A DNA stretch of 64,000 nucleotides from Vagococcus sp. CY52-2 (GCF_022655055.1 NZ_CP093384.1:1612001-1676000); one strand, 5' to 3'; positions 8,391 through 16,540 are shown, counted from the first letter of the stretch. Program-made: numbers and translations. The notes: generated from the sequence alone by a model not told the origin.

Positions 8391-9830
8391 TCATTCTAGT
8401 ATTTGTTTATTCCATTGTAGAATGATCTCTTTCAGTTTCAATACAAATAAATCCATTTTTTTCTTATCTAATCTTGCTATATTCACACGACAACTTTGAC
8501 TGCTTTTGGTAATCGTAAAACTAGGTAATACTGCCAAACGGCTATCTATTAATAATAGCCAATCTTCTTTTGTCAATATTCTCCTATTGTAAGTTAACCA
8601 AATATAATACCCACCCTTTGGTAACGTAAAGTCAATATCTTTGGATAAAGTCATTTGAAGTAAATTAACAAAATAAGTCATTCGATTTTTAAGTGTTTCT
8701 TGTAGAAGAGATAATTTTTTTGAAAAATTTGGATCAGTTAATGCAAATGATGCCATAACTTGCGGAAAAATATTTAGCTGCGTTTCATACTCATCTCGTA
8801 ATTTAACTACTTTATCTAATACATAGCTTGGTGCTTCAATCCATCCTAATTGCATACGACTTCCCAATATTTTAGATAAAGAACCTATATAAATAACAGA
8901 TTGTGGTTCTAGCTCTTTTAACAATGGGTATGGATTTAGCGAATGAAATGATAGTTGACCAAACACATCATCTTCAATAATTGGAATACGATACCTCTGA
9001 CACAATTCAATCAATTTTTTTCTGCGTGTCAAAGTCATAGTGGTACCAGTAGGATTTTGAAAATTAGGATTGGTTAAAACAAGTTGAATACTTTCTTTTT
9101 TCACGATTTTTTCTAAAACTGATACACTCATCCCGTCTTTATCAACTGGAATTTTAATCACCTTTATCGACATCGCATTTAAAACAGAAATACCATTAAA
9201 AAAAGAAGGATCTTCAACGGCAACTGTATCCCCAGACTTTAATAAAGCTTGAATCAATAAAACCAAACTTTGTTGACCTCCAGCAGTTAACATAAGTTCT
9301 TGTGATTTGGGATAATGTGAATACATATCATACACTAATTGGGCAATCTTGTTTCTTAATGGGAGGTACCCCAAATTAGATACTTCTTCCGATAAAAAAG
9401 ATTGCCAATTAACATTAGGTAAACTAATATTCGGGATTAAGCTATAAGGTAATTCTCCAGTGTAACCATCCAATACACTGTATTTATCATTCAACAATAA
9501 TTTTTCTAATTGCTGTTCGTACTCACTTTTTTGATATTTAACGTCATTATATTGAATTCTCCTTCTTAAATGATTTTCCTGTTTTTCTCCAGATTGACTC
9601 AAAATATACGTTCCACTACTTGCCTTTTTTTCTACGAATCCTTGTGCTTCTAATTCATCATATGCTCGAACGACTGTACTTCGATTAATAAGTAGCTGAT
9701 TAGCTAATGTTCTTTCTGATGGTAAACGATCCCCTTCATATAAAAGCCCATCACTAATTTGATTAATTAATTGATTCATAATTTGTCGATATAAAGGAGT
9801 GTGGGATGATTTGTTGATTTTTATTTCCAT
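8391..9830 (-). CDS. pdxR: MocR-type regulator (GntR HTH + aminotransferase), probable PdxR
   Basis: A 479-residue fusion. The GntR winged helix is at about residues 10-75 (SERTLANQLLINRSTVVRAY), and a fold-type I aminotransferase domain runs from about 110 to 475. It has the PLP-binding pattern SGS-like GSLSKILGSRMQLGW, whose Lys would hold the cofactor. MocR proteins sense pyridoxal phosphate or related amines. It is divergent from a pyridoxal kinase and an ECF S component, which makes PdxR, the activator of PLP supply, the most likely identity. The shared 123-bp intergenic region holds an inverted repeat that could be its operator. Confidence 0.85.
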   Translation of the reverse strand: MEIKINKSSHTPLYRQIMNQLINQISDGLLYEGDRLPSERTLANQLLINRSTVVRAYDELEAQGFVEKKASSGTYILSQSGEKQENHLRRRIQYNDVKYQKSEYEQQLEKLLLNDKYSVLDGYTGELPYSLIPNISLPNVNWQSFLSEEVSNLGYLPLRNKIAQLVYDMYSHYPKSQELMLTAGGQQSLVLLIQALLKSGDTVAVEDPSFFNGISVLNAMSIKVIKIPVDKDGMSVSVLEKIVKKESIQLVLTNPNFQNPTGTTMTLTRRKKLIELCQRYRIPIIEDDVFGQLSFHSLNPYPLLKELEPQSVIYIGSLSKILGSRMQLGWIEAPSYVLDKVVKLRDEYETQLNIFPQVMASFALTDPNFSKKLSLLQETLKNRMTYFVNLLQMTLSKDIDFTLPKGGYYIWLTYNRRILTKEDWLLLIDSRLAVLPSFTITKSSQSCRVNIARLDKKKMDLFVLKLKEIILQWNKQILE

Positions 9831-9865
9831 AAAATCACCTCTTTGATGTTAGTATATCATAAATT

Positions 9866-9894
9866 GGATGGGTCCAGTTTTCTAAAACCGGATG
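9866..9894. promoter_or_regulatory. Candidate PdxR operator
   Basis: Between the divergent genes, TCCAGTTTTCTAAAACCGGA (9873-9892) is an inverted repeat with a single mismatched pair. GGATG occurs as a direct repeat at 9866-9870 and 9890-9894, 24 bp apart. MocR regulators are known to bind paired direct or inverted half-sites, so this fits. The assignment is from position and pattern only. Confidence 0.5.
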
Positions 9895-9953
9895 TAGTTT
9901 TTTTTTATGAGCATGATAAACTTTAGTACAACATCACTAAGGAGCAAACTTTT

Positions 9954-10787
9954 ATGGTAAAAAAAATATTAACAGTCGCAGGATCTGACGCTGGGGGTGG
10001 CGCAGGAATCCAGGCTGACTTAAAAACATTTGAAGAGTATGGCACATTTGGTTTAAGTACCATTACTAGCATTTTAACTGTTAGTCCTAAAACAAAAACA
10101 CCTTTTATTTATCCTATCCCGATTGAGATTGTTGAAAAACAATTAGAGACAGCTTTTTCTGGTGGTCCACTGGATGCTTTAAAGATTGGATTACTTGGAA
10201 GTTTACCAGTGATTGATTTATTAGAAGCCTTTATCAAAAAAGTAAATCAACCACATATTGTTTTAGATCCTGTCATGGCTGTCAAAACAAATAAAGATGT
10301 CTTACAACCTGAATTAGTAGAAGCGATGATAAAGAAATTAATCCCCCTAGCTGATATCATCACACCAAACTTGGTTGAAACAAGTATTTTAGCCAATATG
10401 TCAGTTATTGAAACTGAAGATGATATGAAATTAGCAGCACAAAAGATAGTTAATTTGGGAGCAAAATCAGTTATTATCAAAGGTGGCGCTCGATTAAAGG
10501 GAGATAGTGCAACTGATTTATTTTATGATGGAAAACAATTTTTATTTATTCATGAAGATAAATTAGAGACCAATACTAATCATGGTGCAGGATGTTCATT
10601 TGCTGCAGCAATCACAGCAGGAATGGCTAAAGGTTTAAGTACCGAATCAAGTGTCAAACTTGCAAAACATTATGTCACCAGTGCCATAAAACATGGAATT
10701 TATTTAAATGATTTCACAGGATATGTTTGGCATGGTGCGTTTCGAGAAGCAACAGATCGAATGATTATAGGAGATGAATATAAATGA
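9954..10787 (+). CDS. pdxK: Pyridoxine/pyridoxal/pyridoxamine kinase (ThiD-like fold)
   Basis: A 277-residue ribokinase-superfamily enzyme. It has the N-terminal glycine motif AGSDAGGGAGIQAD (residues 8-21), LDPVMAVKT in the middle, and the anion-hole region NHGAGCSFAAAI at about 205. A Cys occupies the position usually Asp in the wider family, as in ThiD-type kinases. Firmicute PdxK enzymes are closely related to HMP kinase ThiD. The adjacent PdxR-type regulator and the downstream S component argue for vitamin B6 rather than thiamine. The stop overlaps the next start by four bases. Ribosome binding site AAGGAG. Confidence 0.82.
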   Translation: MVKKILTVAGSDAGGGAGIQADLKTFEEYGTFGLSTITSILTVSPKTKTPFIYPIPIEIVEKQLETAFSGGPLDALKIGLLGSLPVIDLLEAFIKKVNQPHIVLDPVMAVKTNKDVLQPELVEAMIKKLIPLADIITPNLVETSILANMSVIETEDDMKLAAQKIVNLGAKSVIIKGGARLKGDSATDLFYDGKQFLFIHEDKLETNTNHGAGCSFAAAITAGMAKGLSTESSVKLAKHYVTSAIKHGIYLNDFTGYVWHGAFREATDRMIIGDEYK

Positions 10788-11335
10788 TGACAAGTACTAA
10801 ATGGAGTATCAAAGAAACAACTTTAATGGGATTATTTGCAGCATTAACTGTGGTGGGAACGAGTATACGTGTTCCTCTACCAGCTCTTGTGGGCAATCCT
10901 TTCTTTCACTTTGGGTTACCTATTCTTTCATTAGCTGTTTTAACACTTGGATTTTTCAAAGGTTCATTAGCTGGAGGAATCGGATTTGCTATTTTTGATA
11001 TTTTAAATGGATTTGCTGCTGAAGCACCTTACTTTATCTTAGAAAGTTTTGTTGTGGGTGCCACTTTAACATTTGCTTATCACCGTTTTGAAAAATATGA
11101 AAGTAAAACCTGGTTTATCCCTGTTATTATGATTATTGCTGCAATTGCAAAAATTTCGATGACATTCCTGAAAAATTTAGTAATTCAATTGATGATGGGA
11201 AATGAATTTAGCGTTTCTGCATTCGCTAGTTTTTCAACTTTATATATTACGGTGATTAATGCTATTGCCGCTATTATCATTGTGTCACTACTATATAAAC
11301 CCATTAAAGCTTTAACTAATAAGATGCTTTACTAA
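10784..11335 (+). CDS. ECF transporter S component, probably for pyridoxine
   Basis: A 183-residue protein with about five to six hydrophobic segments. An early TLMGLFAALTVVGTSIR segment resembles S components of energy-coupling-factor importers. It overlaps pdxK by four bases and lies in the presumed PdxR regulon, so pyridoxine or pyridoxal is the likely substrate (PdxU-type). The ATPases and the EcfT subunit are not nearby, as expected for group II ECF systems with a shared module. The substrate is inferred from context. Confidence 0.78.
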   Translation: MMTSTKWSIKETTLMGLFAALTVVGTSIRVPLPALVGNPFFHFGLPILSLAVLTLGFFKGSLAGGIGFAIFDILNGFAAEAPYFILESFVVGATLTFAYHRFEKYESKTWFIPVIMIIAAIAKISMTFLKNLVIQLMMGNEFSVSAFASFSTLYITVINAIAAIIIVSLLYKPIKALTNKMLY

Positions 11336-11340
11336 GATAT

Positions 11341-11372
11341 AAAAAAAGTTGCCTTAATTGGCAACTTTTTTT
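11341..11372. terminator. Bidirectional terminator
   Basis: A-run plus GTTGCC (11341-11353) pairs with GGCAAC plus T-run (11360-11372). It serves the convergent B6 operon and the NhaC-type gene, whose last codons and stop lie inside the hairpin. Confidence 0.92.
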
Positions 11373-12733
11373 GTGTGCTTAACTCCGATTCCAGTTAACG
11401 CACTTAAAATAGAAAAAATAGGTGATAACAAACTAAATAATACAAATGGCAAATAACTCATCGTTGAAACACCAAATGTATTGGCGACAAAACTTCCTGC
11501 TATTCCCCATGGAATTAAGTAATTAATTACCGTTCCGCCGTCTTCTAACGTTCTACTTAAAACAACTGGGTCTAAACCCATTTTTTTGTATACTTCTTTA
11601 AAGGCATTACCTGGTAAAATAACGGATAATAACTGTTCACCAATAAAGATATTAACACCTATACTAGAAAGCAAACTGACAATAATCAATTGACTTGGTG
11701 AAGCTAGACATTTAGCCAATGAGTCAATAACTGTTGTAACTAACCCTATCTTCATCAAAATCCCACCCAGAGATAAGGTTAAAATTATTAATAATACGGT
11801 AAACGTCATGCTATTTATTCCACCGCGAGTTAACAACATATCCACTTGTTCATTACCCGTTTTTGATACAAATCCATTCTCAACGACACTCGCTAAATTA
11901 GCTAAATCAATATTTCCTTGTTGGATTACAATCATCACCACTGCCACGATAACATTTAATAAAATAGTGATAATCGCTGGTAACTTCTTCCAAGCACATA
12001 CTAGCATCAGTAGAATAGGGATGAGCGACCACATGGATATATGAAAATGTGTTTCAAGTACTTGTGTCACTTCTTTAACGTTTGTTAATTCTACTGTAGC
12101 ATCTGATTTACCAATAATGGTAAATAAAATCAATGACACTAAAAAAGCAGGAATAGTAGACCACATCATATTTTTTATGTGATCAAATAAATCTGCCTCT
12201 ACGACAGCTGAGGCTAAGTTAGTTGACTCAGAAAGTGGCGACATCTTATCTCCAAAGATTGCTCCTGAAGCAATTGCTCCTACAATTAGTGGTGGATTTA
12301 GTCCCAATGTGACGCCAATACCAAAAAAGGCGATGCCGATTGTTGACATGACAGTAAATGCACTCCCCACTGCACTCCCTACTATCGCACATACAAGAAA
12401 AATAGATGGAATAAACCATTTTACACTGAGTAATTTAAACCCTATCACCATAATCGTTGGGATAATACCTGCTTGTATCCAGACTGCAATCAGTGCACCA
12501 ACCAACAAAAAAATAAAGATAGGGATAATACCTGGTTTTAAACCACTAACGATCCCTTCATTGACCCACTCTAACGGCATTCTTTTTATGACCATATAGC
12601 CAATGGTCAATGCAATAGCAAATAATATCACAACATTAGGAGAGAGTTTAAATACTATAACTCCCATTGAAATACAACATAGAATAATCAATAATACAAT
12701 ACTTGCTTCTAATAAACTAATCCTCTTTTGCAT
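11354..12733 (-). CDS. NhaC-family secondary transporter under T-box control
   Basis: About 459 residues with roughly a dozen membrane segments and NhaC-family signatures (SAVGSAFTVMSTIG; SGAIFGDKMSPLSESTNLAS). NhaC proteins are annotated as Na+/H+ antiporters. This one is preceded by a tyrosine-type T-box riboswitch, and published T-box surveys linked similar YheL/NhaC-like proteins to tyrosine uptake. An amino acid substrate is therefore more likely than simple sodium export. I use ATG 12733 because AGAGGG lies seven bases upstream; the in-frame ATG at 12751 lacks a site. Confidence 0.8.
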   Translation of the reverse strand: MQKRISLLEASIVLLIILCCISMGVIVFKLSPNVVILFAIALTIGYMVIKRMPLEWVNEGIVSGLKPGIIPIFIFLLVGALIAVWIQAGIIPTIMVIGFKLLSVKWFIPSIFLVCAIVGSAVGSAFTVMSTIGIAFFGIGVTLGLNPPLIVGAIASGAIFGDKMSPLSESTNLASAVVEADLFDHIKNMMWSTIPAFLVSLILFTIIGKSDATVELTNVKEVTQVLETHFHISMWSLIPILLMLVCAWKKLPAIITILLNVIVAVVMIVIQQGNIDLANLASVVENGFVSKTGNEQVDMLLTRGGINSMTFTVLLIILTLSLGGILMKIGLVTTVIDSLAKCLASPSQLIIVSLLSSIGVNIFIGEQLLSVILPGNAFKEVYKKMGLDPVVLSRTLEDGGTVINYLIPWGIAGSFVANTFGVSTMSYLPFVLFSLLSPIFSILSALTGIGVKHTKKVAN

Positions 12734-12770
12734 GATAATCCCTCTTTTCATTTAATAAATTTTTTATTTA

Positions 12771-12809
12771 TCAAATGCAACGATATCGTATCATCCCACC
12801 ACAACTCAT
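12771..12809 (-). CDS. Micro-ORF between T-box and transporter gene (12 codons)
   Basis: Just past the T-box terminator, AAGGAG sits seven bases before an ATG at 12809. It opens a 12-codon frame, MSCGGMIRYRCI, ending in TGA at 12771-12773. The spacing and the strength of the ribosome binding site are better than chance would suggest, but so short a frame cannot be proven by eye. It would be translated only when the T-box reads through. Confidence 0.3.
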   Translation of the reverse strand: MSCGGMIRYRCI

Positions 12810-12831
12810 GACCATTCTCCTTTTTTATAAT

Positions 12832-13045
12832 AAAAAAAGTCGCCCTTATGCATTTAAACATAAGGGCGACTTTTTTCGCGGTACCACCTTAATTTAAAGA
12901 TAGTCCATCTATCTTCATCTCTTTAGTTATATTTAATTAGATTCATCTTATGTGTAATTCAGATAAATAAGCTGGATCGATTTTCAGCAACCATCGACTT
13001 TCTAAACGCAGTTCTTATTCCCTACTTGCATAAAATGTAAAACTT
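12832..13045 (-). promoter_or_regulatory. T-box riboswitch, tyrosine specifier
   Basis: The minus-strand leader holds the canonical T-box sequence AAGGTGGTACCGCG (12890-12877). A terminator made of GTCGCCCTTATG (12870-12859) and CATAAGGGCGAC (12850-12839) with a T-run follows directly. Upstream is a Stem I-like region with a GGTTGCTGAAA loop, and a GAATTACAC element whose UAC triplet (12956-12954) sits where the specifier is expected, giving tRNA-Tyr. Uncharged tRNA would pair with the T-box bulge and prevent termination, switching on the NhaC-family gene during tyrosine shortage. Confidence 0.93.
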
Positions 13046-13051
13046 TTACTC

Positions 13052-13080
13052 ATACTATCTATTTATTTGATAAATGTCAA
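13052..13080 (-). promoter_or_regulatory. Promoter of the T-box/transporter transcript
   Basis: Minus-strand TTGACA (13080-13075), 17 bases, then TAGTAT (13057-13052). It is placed correctly to start transcription near 13045, at the head of the T-box. It abuts the stop codon of the upstream lipoprotein gene (13085). Confidence 0.75.
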
Positions 13081-13084
13081 TAGT

Positions 13085-13960
13085 TTATTTTTTATCCCAT
13101 AAAAATTGACTCACTATCTCATCCACTTCCTGATTTTCATGAAGTCCACTATGATCTGCACCTTTTCCTTCTATCAACACGTGTTCTACTTGATTACCAT
13201 GCTCTAATAACATCGCATTAACAGCAAAAGAACTGCTAAGTGGGACTACATTGTCACTCAAATTATCATCAGATAATTTCCCTGCAACTAATAACAGACT
13301 AACCTCTTTAGATAACCCACTTAACTCATTCCCATAGAGAATGTAACGATCACTTTTTTCATTTGGTCCGTTAGTTAATAAATCCTCCAAACTCTGACTA
13401 GTCAACGTATCAATAAACTCATTAAATGGTGATCCTATTGCTACTAACTTATTAACTTTAGGCAAATCAGTCGTTTGGCTATCTTGTAATAAATATCTCA
13501 ATCCACTAATTCCACCCATAGAATGTCCTACAATATTTACTTCTTGAATATCATACTCTTTTTGCAAAAATTCTAATACTAGTTTTATCCATCTAGCTTG
13601 TTCCCATTCATTATTTCGATTATCTCGAAATAAAACTTGTATCATTGGATTATCCTCAGAAAATTGATTTGAGTCTAATTTATTTTCAGTTGAAATACTC
13701 CCGTCACTTGACACAATGACAACAAGTGATTTTGTCGCCACATCTTGACTAGCTAAACGATTAATCATGTGTCCTAATGATCCTCTTCCACCACCAGCGC
13801 CATGGATAAAAAGTGTAGGGACATTCGTATAATTTACGTTACTTTCTATTTTTTCATTAGTCGCGCCCGTTACTGATTTTTTTTCCTGCTGATTTATTTG
13901 ACAAGACGTCAAAACAACTAATAAAAAAATCATAGGGATTAAAAAATGTTTCAAACGCAT
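13085..13960 (-). CDS. DUF915-type alpha/beta hydrolase lipoprotein
   Basis: A 291-residue protein with a lipoprotein signal peptide: hydrophobic FLIPMIFLLVVL, then the lipobox LTSC with the lipidated Cys at about residue 20. The mature part is an alpha/beta hydrolase with the oxyanion-type start LFIHGAGGGRGS, the nucleophile elbow GHSMGG at about residue 147, and a late acid/His region (GADHSGLHEN). It matches the DUF915 group of cell-surface hydrolases, whose substrate is not established. It is probably anchored on the outer face of the membrane. Monocistronic. Confidence 0.88.
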   Translation of the reverse strand: MRLKHFLIPMIFLLVVLTSCQINQQEKKSVTGATNEKIESNVNYTNVPTLFIHGAGGGRGSLGHMINRLASQDVATKSLVVIVSSDGSISTENKLDSNQFSEDNPMIQVLFRDNRNNEWEQARWIKLVLEFLQKEYDIQEVNIVGHSMGGISGLRYLLQDSQTTDLPKVNKLVAIGSPFNEFIDTLTSQSLEDLLTNGPNEKSDRYILYGNELSGLSKEVSLLLVAGKLSDDNLSDNVVPLSSSFAVNAMLLEHGNQVEHVLIEGKGADHSGLHENQEVDEIVSQFLWDKK

Positions 13961-13994
13961 GAAAATCCCTCCTTAATAGAAAAAAAACATGAAA

Positions 13995-14024
13995 ATAAAA
14001 ACCGATAAAAATATCGGTTTTTAT
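13995..14024 (-). terminator. Terminator of nusG
   Basis: ATAAAAACCGATA (13995-14007) pairs with TATCGGTTTTTAT (14012-14024) and overlaps the nusG stop codon. On the minus strand it ends in a T-rich tract. Confidence 0.85.
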
Positions 14025-14572
14025 AGTTTATCTACTTGATCAAAGTCTAATTCTGTACTTGTTTCGCGACCAAACATATCAATATTTACTTTTAATTTTT
14101 GTTTTTCTAAATCGATTTCAGTAATCTCTCCAGTTAAACCAGAAAATGCTCCTTCTGTAATTGTCACGGTTTCACCTAGCTCAACATCTAAATCTGTGAC
14201 ACGTTTGCTCATTCCTATTTTACCTAAAATATGAGTCACTTCTTCTGGTAATAGTGGAGCAGGCTTACTACCAGCACCGTGTGATCCCACAAAGCCTGTT
14301 ACACCTGGTGTATTACGTACAATATACCATGATTCATCAGTCATAATCATTTCAACTAACACATAGCCTGGGAAAGTCTTTCTAGCTGTTACTTTCTCTT
14401 GACCATTTTTGATTTCTCTTTCTTCTTCTTCAGGAACAACTACACGGAAAATAAAATCTTCCATCCCCATGCTTTGCGCACGAGATTCAATATTTGTTTT
14501 TACTTTGTTTTCATAACCTGAATATGTATGTAATACGTACCACTGTCTTTCAAACGATTCCACAGAATTCAA
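14021..14572 (-). CDS. nusG: Transcription termination/antitermination factor NusG
   Basis: A 183-residue NusG of normal length. The N-terminal NGN domain begins RQWYVLHTYSGYENKVK. The C-terminal KOW domain contains LGETVTITEGAFSGLTGEI. NusG binds RNA polymerase and links it to ribosomes or Rho. It lies downstream of rpmG and secE on the same strand, the usual order. A short terminator-like hairpin separates secE from nusG (14594-14618). The genes rplK-rplA that normally follow are about 48 kb away in this genome. Confidence 0.97.
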   Translation of the reverse strand: MNSVESFERQWYVLHTYSGYENKVKTNIESRAQSMGMEDFIFRVVVPEEEEREIKNGQEKVTARKTFPGYVLVEMIMTDESWYIVRNTPGVTGFVGSHGAGSKPAPLLPEEVTHILGKIGMSKRVTDLDVELGETVTITEGAFSGLTGEITEIDLEKQKLKVNIDMFGRETSTELDFDQVDKL

Positions 14573-14593
14573 CCATCCTTTTCATGATAAAAT

Positions 14594-14618
14594 AAAAAAA
14601 CCTCAGAGAGCCGAAGTT
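14594..14618 (-). terminator. Terminator or attenuator between secE and nusG
   Basis: On the minus strand AACTTC pairs with GAGGTT (one wobble) around an 8-nt loop, followed directly by seven T. It would partly end rpmG-secE transcripts before nusG. The stem is short, so read-through is likely. Confidence 0.55.
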
Positions 14619-14668
14619 TTTCTTTCAACTTAATTGTAACACTCAAATGTGCATTTTTCTAGTTATAT

Positions 14669-14845
14669 CTACAGACCTTTTAGCCCAAGATATGAAAGTT
14701 TTGCTAATAAAAAGTCAACCGCTGCGAAAAATAGAGCAAATAAGATAGTTGACTGAATCACTGTAATCACATCTTTAACTAATTTTTTACGACTAGGCCA
14801 AGTAACAAGTTTCATTTCTTCAATAACGCTTTTGAAAAATTTCAT
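14669..14845 (-). CDS. secE: Preprotein translocase subunit SecE
   Basis: A 58-residue protein from the minus strand with the SecE signature: an amphipathic N-terminus (FFKSVIEEMKLVTWPSRKKL), then a single membrane helix (VIQSTILFALFFAAVDFLL) and a short basic end. It is a core subunit of the SecYEG channel. It has an AAGGAGGAG ribosome binding site and lies 24 bases after rpmG and upstream of nusG, which is the standard neighbourhood. Confidence 0.95.
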   Translation of the reverse strand: MKFFKSVIEEMKLVTWPSRKKLVKDVITVIQSTILFALFFAAVDFLLAKLSYLGLKGL

Positions 14846-14869
14846 TCTTTTTCTCCTCCTTAATGATGA

Positions 14870-15022
14870 CTATTTCGTCTCTTTATGAAGTGTATGCTTT
14901 TTACAATACTTACAGAATTTTTTTACTTCTAAACGCTCAGTACGTTGTGAATCACTAACTGCTTTTGAATAGTTACGAGAACCACATGCGGTACAAGCAA
15001 GTGCAGATTTTTTTTGAGCCAA
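14870..15022 (-). CDS. rpmG: 50S ribosomal protein L33
   Basis: A 50-residue protein, [20 protein letters not shown] onwards. The zinc-ribbon cysteines are CTAC and CKYC, so this is the zinc-binding L33 form. Translation starts at TTG 15022 with GGGAGGA eight bases upstream. It heads the rpmG-secE-nusG cluster. Genomes of this group usually carry further L33 paralogues, so the numbering of this copy is not given. Confidence 0.95.
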   Translation of the reverse strand: MAQKKSALACTACGSRNYSKAVSDSQRTERLEVKKFCKYCKKHTLHKETK

Positions 15023-15182
15023 GGGTAGAATCCTCCCACTTTATTAATAACGTTTAAAGTATAACGTTTAAAAGAAGTTTTGTCAAACACGCTCATTTAC
15101 TGAACAGGTTATTGTTCTTTTATTTAATCATTTGTTTATGGTATTATTAGATTATAATAAAAAATGAAGGGAGCTACATATT

Positions 15183-15827
15183 ATGTTAATTGAATCAGTC
15201 TGTATTCCAAAAAGATTGCTAACAACCGTTAGTGAAACTTGTACGCTAGAAGATGCGTTGAATATCTTAGAAGAATCTGGTTTTCGTTGCGTCCCTGTAC
15301 TTGACGAAACTGGAAAATTCTTTAGAGGAAATATCTATAAAATGCATATATATCGTCATAAATCAAACGGCGGTGACATGACTCTACCTGTCACACATTT
15401 AATAAAAAATGCGACAAAATTTATTCATTTGAATTCATCTTTTTTCAAAATCTTTTTCACTATTAAAGAGTTACCATACATCGCTGTTTTAGATGCCAAC
15501 GATCAATTTTACGGCATTTTAACACATAGTAGTTTATTAGGTATTTTATCTCAATCATGGAACGTTAAAGAAGGACGCTTCGCATTAACGATTGCTTCAA
15601 CTGGCCGTAAAGGTGACCTAGCAAACATGACGAAAATTATTTCTAAATATTCTGATATTGCAAGTTGTATTACACTTGATGTTGGTCGCGATGAATACAT
15701 TCGTCGAACGATTATCACACTACCAGCAGATACTGATAAAGAAACATGTGATTTAATCATCAAAGCATTAAACAAAAAAGATTTCTTTGTCGCTCAGGTC
15801 GAAGATTTACAACAACCCTTAAATTAA
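15183..15827 (+). CDS. cbpA: CBS-ACT protein, probable c-di-AMP-binding CbpA
   Basis: A 214-residue soluble protein. Two CBS motifs fill about residues 1-135 (RCVPVLDETGKFFRGNIYK; YIAVLDANDQFYGILTHSSL). An ACT-like domain follows at about 140-214 (RFALTIASTGRKGDLANMTK). This CBS plus ACT layout is that of CbpA, a cyclic di-AMP-binding protein described in Listeria and relatives. It probably senses c-di-AMP and passes the signal to a partner not evident here. It stands alone with a GAAGGGAG ribosome binding site and its own terminator. Confidence 0.78.
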   Translation: MLIESVCIPKRLLTTVSETCTLEDALNILEESGFRCVPVLDETGKFFRGNIYKMHIYRHKSNGGDMTLPVTHLIKNATKFIHLNSSFFKIFFTIKELPYIAVLDANDQFYGILTHSSLLGILSQSWNVKEGRFALTIASTGRKGDLANMTKIISKYSDIASCITLDVGRDEYIRRTIITLPADTDKETCDLIIKALNKKDFFVAQVEDLQQPLN

Positions 15828-15828
15828 A

Positions 15829-15860
15829 AAAATGCAGCCAATTAAATTTGGTTGCATTTT
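15829..15860. terminator. Bidirectional terminator
   Basis: AATGCAGCCAA (15831-15841) pairs with TTTGGTTGCATT (15847-15858), flanked by an A-run and a T-run. It lies between the convergent cbpA and queT genes. Confidence 0.85.
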
Positions 15861-15871
15861 TATTTTCATGA

Positions 15872-16390
15872 TTAAAATTTTTCAAAGTGAACCATACGAT
15901 TAATTCCAAACATAATTGGTGCTGATATACTCATAATAATTAATTCACTCAAAAATAGTGAGCCATATGTTGCCCAGAAAAAGTTTGAGCCAATCGATTG
16001 ATTAGAAATAATGCAAATCATAATAGCAATTAGTATCATACTTACTGAAAAAGCAATCGTATTGATAACCATTCGTATTTTCTCACTCTTAATCCATCTA
16101 GCAGATATAGCTGTGATACTTAAAGCCAACAATGTTTGACCTCCACCAAACAAGACATCCATCATGCCTCCTTCAGAAAAGAACAAATTAAATGCCACGA
16201 CTCCTAAAAGAACACCCCATAATAATTTTTTATTAAACACAACTAAATGATTCAAACTCTCAGATACTCTAAACTGAATCGGCCCTTGCGCAATAGGGGC
16301 TACAACAAGTGTTAACACAACATAAAGTGCTGCTATTAACCCATTGACAACTAATGTAGTCGTCTTTGATTGTGATACTGATTTTTCCAT
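15872..16390 (-). CDS. queT: QueT family queuosine-precursor transporter
   Basis: A 172-residue membrane protein with about five or six hydrophobic segments. It has the QueT/COG4708 pattern VAPIAQGPIQFRVSESLNHL near residues 30-50 and FFSEGGMMDVLFGGGQTLL later. QueT is an S component importing queuosine precursors such as preQ1. A strong promoter and a preQ1-like leader precede it, which supports the call. The GGAAGGGAG ribosome binding site lies at the end of the candidate aptamer. Confidence 0.88.
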   Translation of the reverse strand: MEKSVSQSKTTTLVVNGLIAALYVVLTLVVAPIAQGPIQFRVSESLNHLVVFNKKLLWGVLLGVVAFNLFFSEGGMMDVLFGGGQTLLALSITAISARWIKSEKIRMVINTIAFSVSMILIAIMICIISNQSIGSNFFWATYGSLFLSELIIMSISAPIMFGINRMVHFEKF

Positions 16391-16400
16391 TTTTCTTTTT

Positions 16401-16447
16401 CTCCCTTCCTAGTTTTGATATCGCAGGATGGTATGAACGAACTGCGG
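16401..16447 (-). promoter_or_regulatory. Candidate preQ1-I-like riboswitch of queT
   Basis: The minus-strand leader reads CGCAG (16446-16442), a loop starting TTCGTTCATACC, CTGCG (16426-16422), then ATATCAAAACTAGGAAGGG, which runs into the ribosome binding site. This matches the order of a class I preQ1 aptamer: a P1 hairpin whose loop starts UUC, an A-rich linker, and a pseudoknot arm at the Shine-Dalgarno. The usual UAG-CUA pairing would be replaced by GUU-AAC. Pattern-based and unverified. Confidence 0.55.
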
Positions 16448-16467
16448 TTATTCAACATAACGATATT

Positions 16468-16496
16468 ATCCTACCTGTTGTTTACCCAAATGTCAA
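16468..16496 (-). promoter_or_regulatory. queT promoter
   Basis: Minus-strand TTGACA (16496-16491), 17 bases, TAGGAT (16473-16468). Transcription would begin near 16461, about 15 bases before the candidate aptamer. Confidence 0.7.
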
Positions 16497-16540
16497 AGTT
16501 TTTTGGTATGATAAGAGCATGACTAACAAAAAGGAAGAAA

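Noticed and set aside
16401-16447. PreQ1-II riboswitch for queT
   Set aside because: The class II layout (long first hairpin, then a separate embedded GCGG/CCGC hairpin) is not present; the shorter class I-like form fits better.
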